NCBI GenBank assembly: GCA_948823415.1
Contig: CAQKRU010000014.1
Location: forward strand, 1 to 21,082
Source: an uncultured Eubacteriales bacterium
GTDB taxonomy: Bacteria; Bacillota; Clostridia; Oscillospirales; Acutalibacteraceae
Direction: 5' to 3'
Length of the DNA stretch: 21,082 bases
This document shows positions 1 through 6,941 of this stretch, in pieces; the first letter of the stretch is position 1, and each line of letters starts with the position of its first letter. A program made the position numbers and the translations under genes. The notes under the pieces are model-generated. The model saw nothing but the letters and a program-made list of their open reading frames with translations, had not been told where the DNA came from and made no database searches.

Positions 1-225
1 GAAAATTTAAGATAATTTTTATAACATTTTAGATATTATTATAATTTTGCCATATATCTTAAAAAATTAGTCATCAATTGATAATTTTTTACAGATTTAT
101 ATAATTTTAGGTTCTAAATCGATTCAATCAAATTAAGTAAATTCTGTTCTTCTAAATTACTTAATTCTTAATTTTTAAAAATTTTAATTTAAAGTCACTT
201 TTTTGTAATTTTATAGACGCAAAAA
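1..225. other. AT-rich stretch without a recognisable gene
   Basis: Very AT-rich sequence with no open frame of convincing length and no ribosome binding site leading to one. It lies downstream of the tRNA-Arg terminator. I see no coding relic, tRNA or repeat array in it. A 10-base direct repeat (TTTATAGACG) begins at 210 and recurs at 290, flanking the terminator. Confidence 0.6.
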
Positions 226-259
226 ATGAACCAGACGCCCCGAAGGACGCCCGGTTCAT
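226..259 (-). terminator. Rho-independent terminator of tRNA-Arg
   Basis: On the minus strand this folds into a 15-base-pair stem, with three G-U pairs and no mismatch, closed by a UUCG tetraloop. It is followed by a T-run (221-225 on the plus strand reads AAAAA). It lies 45 bases past the tRNA-Arg 3' end, so it should end that transcript. Confidence 0.9.
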
Positions 260-303
260 ATTTAATTAAAAAGAAAAGGAATTAAAAAATTTATAGACGT
301 ACG

Positions 304-380
304 TGGCGCGCCAGAAGGGATTCGAACCCCTGACCTCTTGGTTCGTAGCCAAACACTCTATCCAACTGAGCTACTGGCGC
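304..380 (-). tRNA. tRNA-Arg (anticodon ACG)
   Basis: The minus strand gives a complete cloverleaf. The acceptor stem is GCGCCAG paired with CTGGCGC, the T arm contains GGTTCGAATCC, and the anticodon loop CTACGAA sets the anticodon as ACG. The 3' CCA is encoded (304-306). The ACG anticodon implies A34-to-inosine editing by TadA, so that CGU, CGC and CGA codons can be read. It has its own promoter and terminator. Confidence 0.96.
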
Positions 381-393
381 ACGCTACAACGTT

Positions 394-422
394 ATATTAG
401 CACATTCGGTTCAAGAAATCAA
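394..422 (-). promoter_or_regulatory. Sigma-A promoter for tRNA-Arg
   Basis: On the minus strand a -35 box TTGATT (417-422) and a -10 box TAATAT (394-399) are separated by 17 bases. The -10 is preceded by TGTGC, close to an extended -10. The tRNA 5' end begins 14 bases downstream of the -10 box. Confidence 0.75.
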
Positions 423-564
423 GCTGCGCGACTTAAATTCAGATGCTTGTTTAAATACTCGAGGCAAAAACAATAAAAATTAGTAAAAAGGCCATAAATA
501 TAATAAAATATTTTTAAATTCTCCAAAAAACTCCAAATTTGAGGCCCAAAAAGTGCATTACAAT

Positions 565-1488
565 TTAAGCAAAGAGCGCAAAATACAGCAAAACCACAAT
601 TCCGAGTGCTATTCGATAATATCCAAAGAGCTTAAAGTCGTGCTTTTTTATGTAGCTTATTAAAAATTTTATTGCCCAAACCGATACCAAAAACGCCACC
701 ATAACGCCGGAAAGCAGGATTCCTATTTCTGTAATCGAAAAATTCATGCCGACTTTCAATACATATTTCAAAAGTTTAAGCCCGCTCGCGCCGAACATTA
801 CAGGAATTGCCAAGAAAAACGAATACTCTGCAGCAACGCTTCGAGAAGCTCCCAACAGGCTAGCTCCGATTATTGTGGCTCCGGAGCGCGACGTGCCGGG
901 GACTAACGCTAAAACTTGAAATGCACCTATTAAAAGCGCTGTTTTGTAGTCTAGCTTATTTAGCCGGTCTATTGGGGCTTGACGGTTTTTATTTTCTATA
1001 ATCAAAAATAAAATTCCGTACAAAATCAGCATTAGCGCCACTGTTACCGGGCTATATAATTTTTCGTGAATAAAATCATCGAGCAAAAATCCTACAACGG
1101 CGGCCGGTATGCATCCGACTATTACTTTTCCCCACAGGTTGAGCGTCTCTTTTTTCTCGGTCTCGCTTTTCCGCTTTGAAAGTGGATTCAGCTTGTTAAA
1201 GTACAAGTAAAGCACCGCCAAGATTGACCCCAGCTGCACTACCACCAGAAACATGTCTAGGAAGGACTTCGTTACGTTGAGCCTTATGAATTCGTCCAGC
1301 AAAATCATGTGCCCCGTGCTGCTTATCGGCAACCACTCTGTTATGCCCTGCACCACGCCGATGACCACTGCTTTTAATATTTCTGTCAAGTTGCCAAACA
1401 TACCTGTTAACCCCACTCCTGCTGCAAATATCAATATCACAAAAAATAGTTTCGCCGCGCCAAGCCGCATTACAGCTAAAACTAGCAT
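565..1488 (-). CDS. uppP: Undecaprenyl-diphosphatase UppP (BacA family)
   Basis: This integral membrane phosphatase converts undecaprenyl diphosphate to the monophosphate, recycling the lipid carrier for peptidoglycan and other wall polymers. Its activity underlies bacitracin resistance. The first signature QGITEWLPISSTGH is at residues 47-60 and the second, PGTSRSGATIIGAS, at 197-210; together they hold the Glu, Ser, Arg and His residues of the family. Many hydrophobic helices fill the rest. The product is 307 residues, against roughly 270 usual. The extra length is about 30 N-terminal residues that form one more hydrophobic segment. The ATG at 1488 has only a weak AAGAG site. Met30 (codon at 1401) would give a standard-length protein, but its AGGAG lies 14 bases upstream, so the start is uncertain. 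The gene is monocistronic and diverges from the NifU-like operon. Confidence 0.95.
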   Translation of the reverse strand: MLVLAVMRLGAAKLFFVILIFAAGVGLTGMFGNLTEILKAVVIGVVQGITEWLPISSTGHMILLDEFIRLNVTKSFLDMFLVVVQLGSILAVLYLYFNKLNPLSKRKSETEKKETLNLWGKVIVGCIPAAVVGFLLDDFIHEKLYSPVTVALMLILYGILFLIIENKNRQAPIDRLNKLDYKTALLIGAFQVLALVPGTSRSGATIIGASLLGASRSVAAEYSFFLAIPVMFGASGLKLLKYVLKVGMNFSITEIGILLSGVMVAFLVSVWAIKFLISYIKKHDFKLFGYYRIALGIVVLLYFALFA

Positions 1489-1516
1489 TTTTAACTCTTA
1501 CGCCAGCATATATTAA

Positions 1517-1545
1517 ATTATGTTTCATTTTTGGCGCCAAGTCAA
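1517..1545 (-). promoter_or_regulatory. Sigma-A promoter for uppP
   Basis: The minus strand carries TTGACT (1540-1545), a 17-base spacer and CATAAT (1517-1522). The -10 box ends 28 bases before the ATG at 1488. This supports the longer uppP reading frame, because transcription begins just upstream of that start. Confidence 0.75.
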
Positions 1546-1578
1546 GAAAAATCGGCCACCTATTGCAAAAATTGCTGA

Positions 1579-1607
1579 TTGCGTAAGGCGCGAAAAAGAA
1601 TTATACT
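1579..1607 (+). promoter_or_regulatory. Sigma-A promoter for the NifU-like/GGGtGRT operon
   Basis: TTGCGT (1579-1584), a 17-base spacer and TATACT (1602-1607), 50 bases before the first gene. It stands back to back with the uppP promoter. I saw no operator or riboswitch in the leader. Confidence 0.7.
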
Positions 1608-1657
1608 AAAATACGACAAGCATTTCACCTAAAAAAGCGAAAGGAGCTGCGGTACGC

Positions 1658-2350
1658 ATGGAATACACCGCAAAAGTTGAGCAGATGTGCCACGTAAATG
1701 GCTGCCCGAGCCACGGGCCTTCGGCTATTCCGGAAGAAGGCAAGTGGATAAAGGCCTACAATATCGCGGATATCTCTGGATTGTCGCACGGAATCGGCTG
1801 GTGTGCGCCTCAGCAAGGAGCCTGCAAATTGACATTGAACGTGAAGAACGGGATAATCGAGGAGGCGCTCGTGGAGACCATAGGGTGCTCCGGCATGACG
1901 CATTCTGCCGCGATGGCTGCGGAAATCCTGCCCGGAAAAACTCTGCTAGAGGCCTTGAACACCGACTTGGTCTGCGATGCCATCAACGTTGCCATGCGCG
2001 AAATCTTCAAGCAATTCGTTTATGGTCGGACTCAGACGGCTTTTTCCGAAGGTGGGTTGCCAATTGGCGCCGGTTTGGAGGACCTTGGCAAAGGAGACCG
2101 CTCGCAGGTTGGCACGATGTACAGCACCAAGCTTGCTGGAGTGCGATATCTCGAGACGGCCGAGGGGTACATATTGTCTTTGGGGCTCAACGACGACGGA
2201 GAGGTCTGCGGGTACAAATTTGTAAATGTGGGCCAAATGATGAAGGATATCCGAAACGGCGCGGCTCCAAACGATGCCTACACGCAAAACATTGGCACCT
2301 ACGGGCAATACGACGCCGCCGCTAGGTACATCGACCCGCGCAATGACTGA
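1658..2350 (+). CDS. NifU/IscU-like iron-sulfur scaffold family protein
   Basis: Residues about 55-120 follow the IscU/NifU N-terminal pattern. A GAC stretch (Cys56) leads into a beta region ending in IGCSGMTHSAAMAAEI, where Cys77 sits like the second scaffold cysteine. LPGKTLLEAL and LVCDAINVAMREI (Cys106) follow. The IscU family uses three such cysteines to build a [2Fe-2S] cluster before transfer. Extra cysteines occur at 11, 16, 49 and 184. The protein is 230 residues, longer than IscU (about 130), with a C-terminal extension of about 80 residues I cannot assign. AAGGAG (1641-1646) lies 11 bases before the ATG. The next gene starts 12 bases after the stop, so the two form an operon. No cysteine desulfurase gene is nearby, so the scaffold role is inferred from family resemblance only. 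Confidence 0.8.
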   Translation: MEYTAKVEQMCHVNGCPSHGPSAIPEEGKWIKAYNIADISGLSHGIGWCAPQQGACKLTLNVKNGIIEEALVETIGCSGMTHSAAMAAEILPGKTLLEALNTDLVCDAINVAMREIFKQFVYGRTQTAFSEGGLPIGAGLEDLGKGDRSQVGTMYSTKLAGVRYLETAEGYILSLGLNDDGEVCGYKFVNVGQMMKDIRNGAAPNDAYTQNIGTYGQYDAAARYIDPRND

Positions 2351-2362
2351 AGGAGGCTGGCT

Positions 2363-3376
2363 ATGACCGATTCTACAAACTTTGAAGGCAAGGAGCGCCG
2401 CATGGAGAAAATCGCGGCGTGCCTCGATAAATACGGCATTGACTCTCTTAGCGCTGCGCAGGATATCTGCAAAAACCGCGGCATAGACGTTTTTGCCACG
2501 ATAAAAAAGATTCAGCCCATCGCCTTTTGCGACGCTTGCTGGGCGTATACCTTGGGCTGCGCAATCGCTATTAAAACTGCCGCTCAGACGGCTCCGGAGG
2601 CCGCGAAACTGATTGGTGTCGGCTTGGAGGCCTTTTGTATCCCGGGTTCTGTTGCCGAGCAGCGCCACGTTGGCCTTGGCCACGGGAATTTGGCGGCTAT
2701 GCTTCTTCTGGACTCTACTGAATGCTTCGCTTTCATCGCTGGGCACGAGTCTTTTGCCGCTGCAGAGGGCGCCATTGGAATTGTGAGTGCTGCAAATAAA
2801 GCTCGCAAGCGGCCCCTTCGTGTGATCTTGAATGGTCTGGGCAAGGACGCGGCGCACATTATCTCGCGGATCAACGGCTTTACCTACGTCAAGACCAGCT
2901 TTGATCATGCTTCTGGCGGTTTGAGCGTTATTGAAGAGAGAGCTTTCTCCTACAGCGAGCGCGCTAAAATCCGGTGTTTTGGCGCCGACGACGCTATGGA
3001 GGGCGTTGCTATCATGCAGCACGAGAATGTTGATGTCTCTATCACCGGCAACTCGACGAATCCCACGCGGTTTCAGCATCTTGTTGCGGGCATTTACAAA
3101 AAATGGGCAACTGAAAACGGCAAAAAATATTTCTCGGTCGCTTCGGGCGGTGGTACTGGCCGCACACTGCACCCGGACAACGTTGCGGCCGGCCCGGCTT
3201 CTTACGGCCTAACTGACTCTATGGGTCGCATGCACTGTGATGTCCAGTTTGCCGGCTCGTCGTCTGTTCCGGCACATGTGGAGATGATGGGCCTAGTAGG
3301 CATGGGCAATAACCCTATGGTCGGTGCTACGGTTGCCTGCGCGGTCGCCGTTTATGAGGCCGTCAATAAAAAGTAA
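2363..3376 (+). CDS. GGGtGRT family protein, function unknown
   Basis: A 337-residue protein with the family hallmark SGGGTGRTLHPDN (GGGTGRT at 262-268), followed by a Gly/Met-rich conserved C-terminus (AHVEMMGLVGMGNN, 305-317). It belongs to the Pfam family I know as GGGtGRT, which is named for the motif and has no assigned function. There are ten cysteines, including a CDAC pair (56-59). Residues 104-140 are Gly/Ala-rich (GLGHGNLAAMLLLD, GHESFAAAEGAIG) and look like a nucleotide- or cofactor-binding fold, which is my inference. No signal peptide or clear membrane helix is seen, so it should be cytosolic. AGGAGG (2351-2356) is 6 bases before the ATG and overlaps the end of the NifU-like gene. 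From memory, the pairing with a NifU-like protein is typical, suggesting iron-sulfur or redox chemistry. Confidence 0.88.
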   Translation: MTDSTNFEGKERRMEKIAACLDKYGIDSLSAAQDICKNRGIDVFATIKKIQPIAFCDACWAYTLGCAIAIKTAAQTAPEAAKLIGVGLEAFCIPGSVAEQRHVGLGHGNLAAMLLLDSTECFAFIAGHESFAAAEGAIGIVSAANKARKRPLRVILNGLGKDAAHIISRINGFTYVKTSFDHASGGLSVIEERAFSYSERAKIRCFGADDAMEGVAIMQHENVDVSITGNSTNPTRFQHLVAGIYKKWATENGKKYFSVASGGGTGRTLHPDNVAAGPASYGLTDSMGRMHCDVQFAGSSSVPAHVEMMGLVGMGNNPMVGATVACAVAVYEAVNKK

Positions 3377-3405
3377 TTTACATTTTGCGCAAAGTGTGTT
3401 ATAAT
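3377..3405 (+). promoter_or_regulatory. Sigma-A promoter of the TPP-controlled transporter operon
   Basis: TTTACA (3377-3382), a 17-base spacer and a consensus TATAAT (3400-3405). The -35 box begins on the base after the stop codon of the GGGtGRT gene. No terminator separates the two operons, so read-through from upstream is possible. Confidence 0.85.
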
Positions 3406-3415
3406 TGTGGCAAGT

Positions 3416-3510
3416 TGAAAAAGGGGTGCTGGTTGGCGTTTTGGCGCCGCCGGCTGAGAACGGTTTCGTAACCCATGACCTGATTCGGGTAATGCCGACG
3501 GAGGGAAATA
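3416..3510 (+). promoter_or_regulatory. TPP riboswitch (THI-box aptamer)
   Basis: The conserved THI elements occur in order: GGGGTGCT (3423-3430), GGCTGAGA (3452-3459), ACCC then TGACCTGATTCGGGTAATGCC (about 3471-3495), and a closing GGAGGGAA. This is the aptamer that binds thiamine pyrophosphate and usually turns off thiamine synthesis or uptake genes. It begins about 10 bases after the promoter and about 155 bases before the permease gene, so high TPP should lower expression of the transporter. Confidence 0.95.
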
Positions 3511-3518
3511 TTGGATTG

Positions 3519-3543
3519 TGGCTTGTTTTCAGGCTAGATTTTT
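3519..3543 (+). terminator. Possible riboswitch expression-platform terminator
   Basis: A 7-base-pair stem (TGGCTTG with CAGGCTA, two G-U pairs) with a TTTT loop is followed by GA and five Ts, 9 bases past the aptamer. It could be the ligand-dependent terminator, but it is weak. The rest of the 145-base leader holds other small hairpins (for example 3592-3611) whose role I cannot decide. Confidence 0.35.
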
Positions 3544-3667
3544 GGCCGTCTGCAGGGGTGTTTGTATTATTTCCCGTTGCCAGGCGGATTTTTCTTTTTC
3601 CGCAATTAAAATTGCTGAAATTAGCTTTGGATTGGGGATTTAAATCAACTATAAGGTGAGAAAAATA

Positions 3668-4429
3668 ATGATTAAAAAGTTTGTAAAGTTGAATCTGCCC
3701 GCGATAATTTTTGTTTTGATTTTGGTGTTCATCTGGGGCGCTGTGTCGGAGTCCGGCGCAATTCCACAGTTTATATTGCCGTCACCTGGCGCTACGTTCA
3801 CGGCACTAATTAGAAATTTGCCGGTACTGCTGCAACATTCGGTCACTACACTTTTAGAAACTGCTTTGGGGCTGCTTTTTAGCGTGCTTTTTGCCGTTAT
3901 ATTCGCGATTTTGATGGACCGATTTGTAACGATAAAACGCGCGATTTACCCGGTTTTAATCGCGACGCAGACGGTGCCAACCATCGCCATCGCGCCATTT
4001 ATAGTTTTGCTTTTTGGGTATGACATGCTACCGAAAGTCATTTTGGTGGTGATTTGCTGCTTTTTCCCCATAGTCATCTCGCTTTGCGACGGATTTTCTA
4101 ACGTCGAGGCCGAATACTTAAACCTGATGCGCGGCATGAACGCCACGTACACTCAGACTTTGTTCAATTTGAAGATTCCGTTTGCTGCGTCTTCGTTTTT
4201 TTCGGGCTTGAAAGTCTCGGTCACGTACGCGTTTATCAGTGCGGTGGTCGCCGAATGGCTGGGTGGGACCCGCGGGCTCGGTGTTTACATGACTCGGGTT
4301 AAGGCAGCGTATGCGTTTGACAGGCTTTTTGCGTCGATATTTTTCATCTCGGCCGTGAGTTTTGCCTTTGTAAAGGTGATTGAGTTTGCGCAAAAAATGG
4401 TGCTAAATCGCCTTCATTTGGACGCTTAA
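3668..4429 (+). CDS. thiX: ABC transporter permease, ThiX-like (thiamine precursor uptake)
   Basis: A 253-residue permease of the binding-protein-dependent ABC type with about six hydrophobic helices (about 11-26, 62-83, 94-116, 122-140, 185-197, 221-236). Its cytoplasmic EAA loop (EAEYLNLMRGMNATYTQTLF, 147-166) contacts the ATPase. A GTG at 3656 would add four residues, but AAGGTGAG (3653-3660) sits 7 bases before the ATG at 3668, so that ATG is the start. The TPP riboswitch upstream and the THI5/NMT1-type binding protein downstream point to import of a thiamine pyrimidine (HMP) precursor, as in ThiXYZ, rather than to nitrate, sulfonate or taurine uptake by the same permease class. The substrate is inferred. 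Confidence 0.85.
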   Translation: MIKKFVKLNLPAIIFVLILVFIWGAVSESGAIPQFILPSPGATFTALIRNLPVLLQHSVTTLLETALGLLFSVLFAVIFAILMDRFVTIKRAIYPVLIATQTVPTIAIAPFIVLLFGYDMLPKVILVVICCFFPIVISLCDGFSNVEAEYLNLMRGMNATYTQTLFNLKIPFAASSFFSGLKVSVTYAFISAVVAEWLGGTRGLGVYMTRVKAAYAFDRLFASIFFISAVSFAFVKVIEFAQKMVLNRLHLDA

Positions 4430-4444
4430 AGGAGCCAGAAGCAA

Positions 4445-5458
4445 ATGCAAATTAGAAAAATCGCTGGATACATAGCCAGTTGTGTCGCCTTAATTTTGAT
4501 TTTTATCGCAGTGGCTTGTGTCTATTTTGGGCCTCATAACAGTGATAATTCTCTGCAAAAAGTCACGATTTTGCTAGATTGGACGCCGAATACAAATCAC
4601 ACTGGGATTTATGTGGCACAGAAACTGGGATACTTTCGCGATGAAGGCCTAGAGGTGACGATACAGCAGCCGCCTCAAGAAAGCTCAACCGCGCTGGTCG
4701 CTGCAGGTAAAGTCGAGTTCGCGGTGGCTTTTCAGGACTTTTTGGCGCCAGCCCTAACTTCGGACACCCCGCTGCCGGTTAAGGCCGTGGCCGCCATCGC
4801 GCAGCACAATACTTCGGGCATTGTTTGCAAGAAGTCCGCAAATATCCGCACCTATGCTGACTTGGCGTCTAAAAATTACTCAACTTTTGATAATTTTATC
4901 GAGCTCGCATTGCTGAAATACTGCGTGGAGTCGCAGGGCGGCAGGTTCGAGAACATCAACCTGATCCGCAGCCAGACAAATAACATCGCTGCGGCGCTTG
5001 GAACCAATGTTGATGCGGCATGGGGATATTTTGGTATCGAGAGAATTATTGCGACTAGTTTTGGCATCGAAAATGATTTCCTTTTCTTTCGCGATGTGGA
5101 CCCTGTTCTCGACTTTTACACGCCGGTTTTGATTTGCAACGAGAGCTACATTAATCGCAGTCCGGCGGTCATAAGGAAAGTTTTGACGGCGCTTTCGAAA
5201 GGCTACAGTTTTGCAGCAACACATCCGAAAGAAGCTGCAGATATCTTGGTTGAGTGCGTACCGGAGCTTGATTGCACCACTACGCTCGAGAGCCAAAAAT
5301 ACATGTCCGCGCAGTATATAAGCGACGCCCCAAGCTGGGGAAGAATCGACGCCGCGCGGTGGAATAATTTTTACGACTGGCTGTTTGAAAAACGGATTAT
5401 AAAAAGGCAAATTCCGCACGGGTCCACCTTTACGAACGAGTTTTTGCCGGAATGTTAG
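4445..5458 (+). CDS. thiY: Substrate-binding protein, ThiY/NMT1-THI5-like
   Basis: A 337-residue exported binding protein. The N-terminus has basic residues, a hydrophobic core and AVAC (22-25), an acceptable lipobox, so it is probably a lipoprotein anchored at Cys25. The mature protein starts with TILLDWTPNTNHTGIYVAQ (41-59). The DWTPNTNH-type segment marks the NMT1/THI5-like family that binds pyrimidine precursors of thiamine such as formylaminopyrimidine. GYFRDEGLEV and the later DFYTPVLICNE fit the two-lobed fold. GGAG lies 10 bases before the ATG, 15 bases after the permease gene. It delivers ligand to the ThiX-like permease. Which pyrimidine it binds cannot be read from the sequence. 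Confidence 0.86.
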   Translation: MQIRKIAGYIASCVALILIFIAVACVYFGPHNSDNSLQKVTILLDWTPNTNHTGIYVAQKLGYFRDEGLEVTIQQPPQESSTALVAAGKVEFAVAFQDFLAPALTSDTPLPVKAVAAIAQHNTSGIVCKKSANIRTYADLASKNYSTFDNFIELALLKYCVESQGGRFENINLIRSQTNNIAAALGTNVDAAWGYFGIERIIATSFGIENDFLFFRDVDPVLDFYTPVLICNESYINRSPAVIRKVLTALSKGYSFAATHPKEAADILVECVPELDCTTTLESQKYMSAQYISDAPSWGRIDAARWNNFYDWLFEKRIIKRQIPHGSTFTNEFLPEC

Positions 5459-5465
5459 GAGTATT

Positions 5466-6215
5466 ATGAGCAAAATTGAGATAAAGAACATAACGAAATC
5501 GTATGGCGGGCGATGTGTGCTAGACAACGTTTCGCTGTCTGTAAATGCGAACGAAACTATCGCCATTTTAGGGCAAAGCGGCTGCGGAAAAACTACTCTG
5601 CTTAAGCTAGTTGCGGGGCTAGAGAGCCCAGACAGTGGCCAAATTTTTATTGATGGCGTCGACGTTGCAAACACTCCTGGCAAAGTTGGCTACATGTCAC
5701 AAGACTCCTTGCTTTTTCCGTACAAAACTGTACTAGAAAATGTGGCTCTACCTTTGATTTTATCTGGACAAAAAAAGGCAGAAGCTGATCTGCGTGCCAA
5801 AAAATATTTTGCAGACTTTTTTATTTCTGGAACAGAAAATAAGTACCCTCACGAACTTTCCGGCGGAATGGGTCAAAGAGTCGCCTTTTTGCGTACTTAC
5901 ATGCAAAACAAAGACATTTTGGTTTTGGACGAGCCATTTAGCGCGCTCGACAATATCACAAAGACCGCCATGCACAAGTGGTACTTAAACGTTATAAATC
6001 GCTTTAAAAAGACGACTCTGCTTGTTACTCATGACATAGAAGAGGCTCTCCTTTTTGCAAGCGCGGTTTATATTTTGTTTTCAACGGGCCGCAGCATCAA
6101 AAAAGTTTTAACTATTCGTAATAACCAAAACCCAGATTTTTTGTGTTCTGATGAATTTTTTAAATTAAGGCAAGAATTAGGTGAATCATTTAGTTCAGAT
6201 GTAAAATCTTGTTGA
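5466..6215 (+). CDS. thiZ: ABC transporter ATP-binding protein, ThiZ-like
   Basis: A 249-residue ATPase with every expected motif: Walker A GQSGCGKTT (36-44), Q-loop Gln79, signature LSGGMGQR (131-138), Walker B ILVLDEP (151-157), D-loop SALD and switch His189 (VTHD). It is closest to the nitrate/sulfonate/thiamine-precursor group that pairs with ThiX-type permeases. GGAG overlaps the end of the binding-protein gene and the ATG follows 7 bases after its stop, so the three genes form one operon under the TPP riboswitch. The TGA stop (6213-6215) lies inside the -35 box of the tRNA-Trp promoter, and no terminator follows the gene. Confidence 0.9.
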   Translation: MSKIEIKNITKSYGGRCVLDNVSLSVNANETIAILGQSGCGKTTLLKLVAGLESPDSGQIFIDGVDVANTPGKVGYMSQDSLLFPYKTVLENVALPLILSGQKKAEADLRAKKYFADFFISGTENKYPHELSGGMGQRVAFLRTYMQNKDILVLDEPFSALDNITKTAMHKWYLNVINRFKKTTLLVTHDIEEALLFASAVYILFSTGRSIKKVLTIRNNQNPDFLCSDEFFKLRQELGESFSSDVKSC

Positions 6216-6240
6216 CAAACTCCGCCACGGCCGGTATAAT
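6212..6240 (+). promoter_or_regulatory. Consensus sigma-A promoter for tRNA-Trp
   Basis: Perfect TTGACA (6212-6217), a 17-base spacer and perfect TATAAT (6235-6240). The tRNA begins 14 bases after the -10 box. The TGA of the ThiZ-like gene is part of the -35 hexamer. Confidence 0.93.
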
Positions 6241-6253
6241 ATTTTGTGTGCAA

Positions 6254-6329
6254 AGGGGTATAGCTCAGATGGTAGAGCAGTGGTCTCCAAAACCACGTGC
6301 CGAGGGTTCAAGTCCTTCTGCCCCTGCCA
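6254..6329 (+). tRNA. tRNA-Trp (anticodon CCA)
   Basis: A complete cloverleaf. The acceptor AGGGGTA pairs with TGCCCCT (one G-U), the D arm is TAGCTCAGATGGTAGAGCA, the anticodon stem GTGGT/ACCAC encloses CTCCAAA with anticodon CCA, and the T loop is GGTTCAAGTCC. The discriminator is G and the 3' CCA is encoded. Confidence 0.96.
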
Positions 6330-6428
6330 TATTTTAACTTGACTATTGATACAATGCTCAGTGTGTCGCGTGCTTTGACGTTATTAAAAAATAAAAATCT
6401 TTAGACTTTAGTAGAGGTTCATTTTTTT

Positions 6429-6440
6429 GTTAGCGCTAAC
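6429..6440. promoter_or_regulatory. Orphan palindrome resembling a LacI-family operator
   Basis: GTTAGCGCTAAC is a perfect 12-base palindrome with a central CG, the shape of many LacI-family operators. No promoter pair or gene lies close enough downstream for an obvious target, so it may be left over from a lost gene, or chance. Confidence 0.3.
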
Positions 6441-6806
6441 TTTGCCACAAATTATCCGGAAGACCCCGAGCATCTTTTTCTCAATCGATTCAGCATGAAC
6501 ACTTGTTTTTATATGAATGAAATCACAATAATTAAGGCATTAACAAAATGCCACCTTTAAATTTAATATAATTATGAAATTCATCGATTTATGGCGAGTT
6601 TGTATTCTCGTAAACATTGCAAGTGGTTTGAAACCGTATAATTGTTGTTTTACTCAGGATAATTATAACTATCTCAAATATATAGATAGCATCGCACACA
6701 ATTCGCGTTCGGAACTTTTTTTACTTGGATTTTGCCACACTCTTTACTTTTTTTACAGGGTGTTGCCTCCCTACGTATTGAAACTCTGTTTTAAGCAAAA
6801 TAATAA

Positions 6807-6832
6807 GCTCTGTAGATATAGTCTATCAGAGC
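6807..6832 (-). terminator. Possible terminator downstream of the broken secreted-protein gene
   Basis: A stem GCTCTG + TAGA with one bulged base and a 5-base loop. On the minus strand it is followed by the T-rich TTATTATTTTG. It lies about 110 bases past the last coding-like segment of the 6942-7702 relic and could have ended that transcript. Confidence 0.35.
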
Positions 6833-6941
6833 CTTCTTCAGCGTAAAAACAAAAAGTGATTTATAGTTGTTTATCTTAAAGCTGTCTTGCTACTTTTATA
6901 ATTAAAAAAAAGCCTTTCATGCAATTCTTTTTTCGTGTTTA

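Larger units (their letters stand above)
6330..6941. other. AT-rich intergenic stretch, no convincing gene
   Basis: About 610 bases with no supported gene. An open frame at 6574-6846 (plus) could encode 90 residues, but it lacks a ribosome binding site and a recognisable fold, and the 6807-6832 hairpin lies inside it. The stretch contains a perfect 12-base palindrome (6429-6440), a small hairpin GGCATT/AATGCC (6536-6552) and the 6807-6832 hairpin. No clear terminator for tRNA-Trp was found. Confidence 0.5.

Noticed and set aside
541..564. Terminator after uppP
   Set aside because: The only symmetry (CTCAAATTTGGAG) is weak and does not pair well enough to call, although Ts follow it.
1946..3172. 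A 408-codon open frame on the minus strand across the NifU-like and GGGtGRT genes
   Set aside because: It is antisense to two genes with strong motifs and ribosome binding sites, has no recognisable domain, and arises from their codon bias.
6574..6846. A 90-codon open frame after tRNA-Trp
   Set aside because: It has no ribosome binding site and no family resemblance, and a terminator-like hairpin lies within it. Chance openness in AT-rich DNA is more likely.
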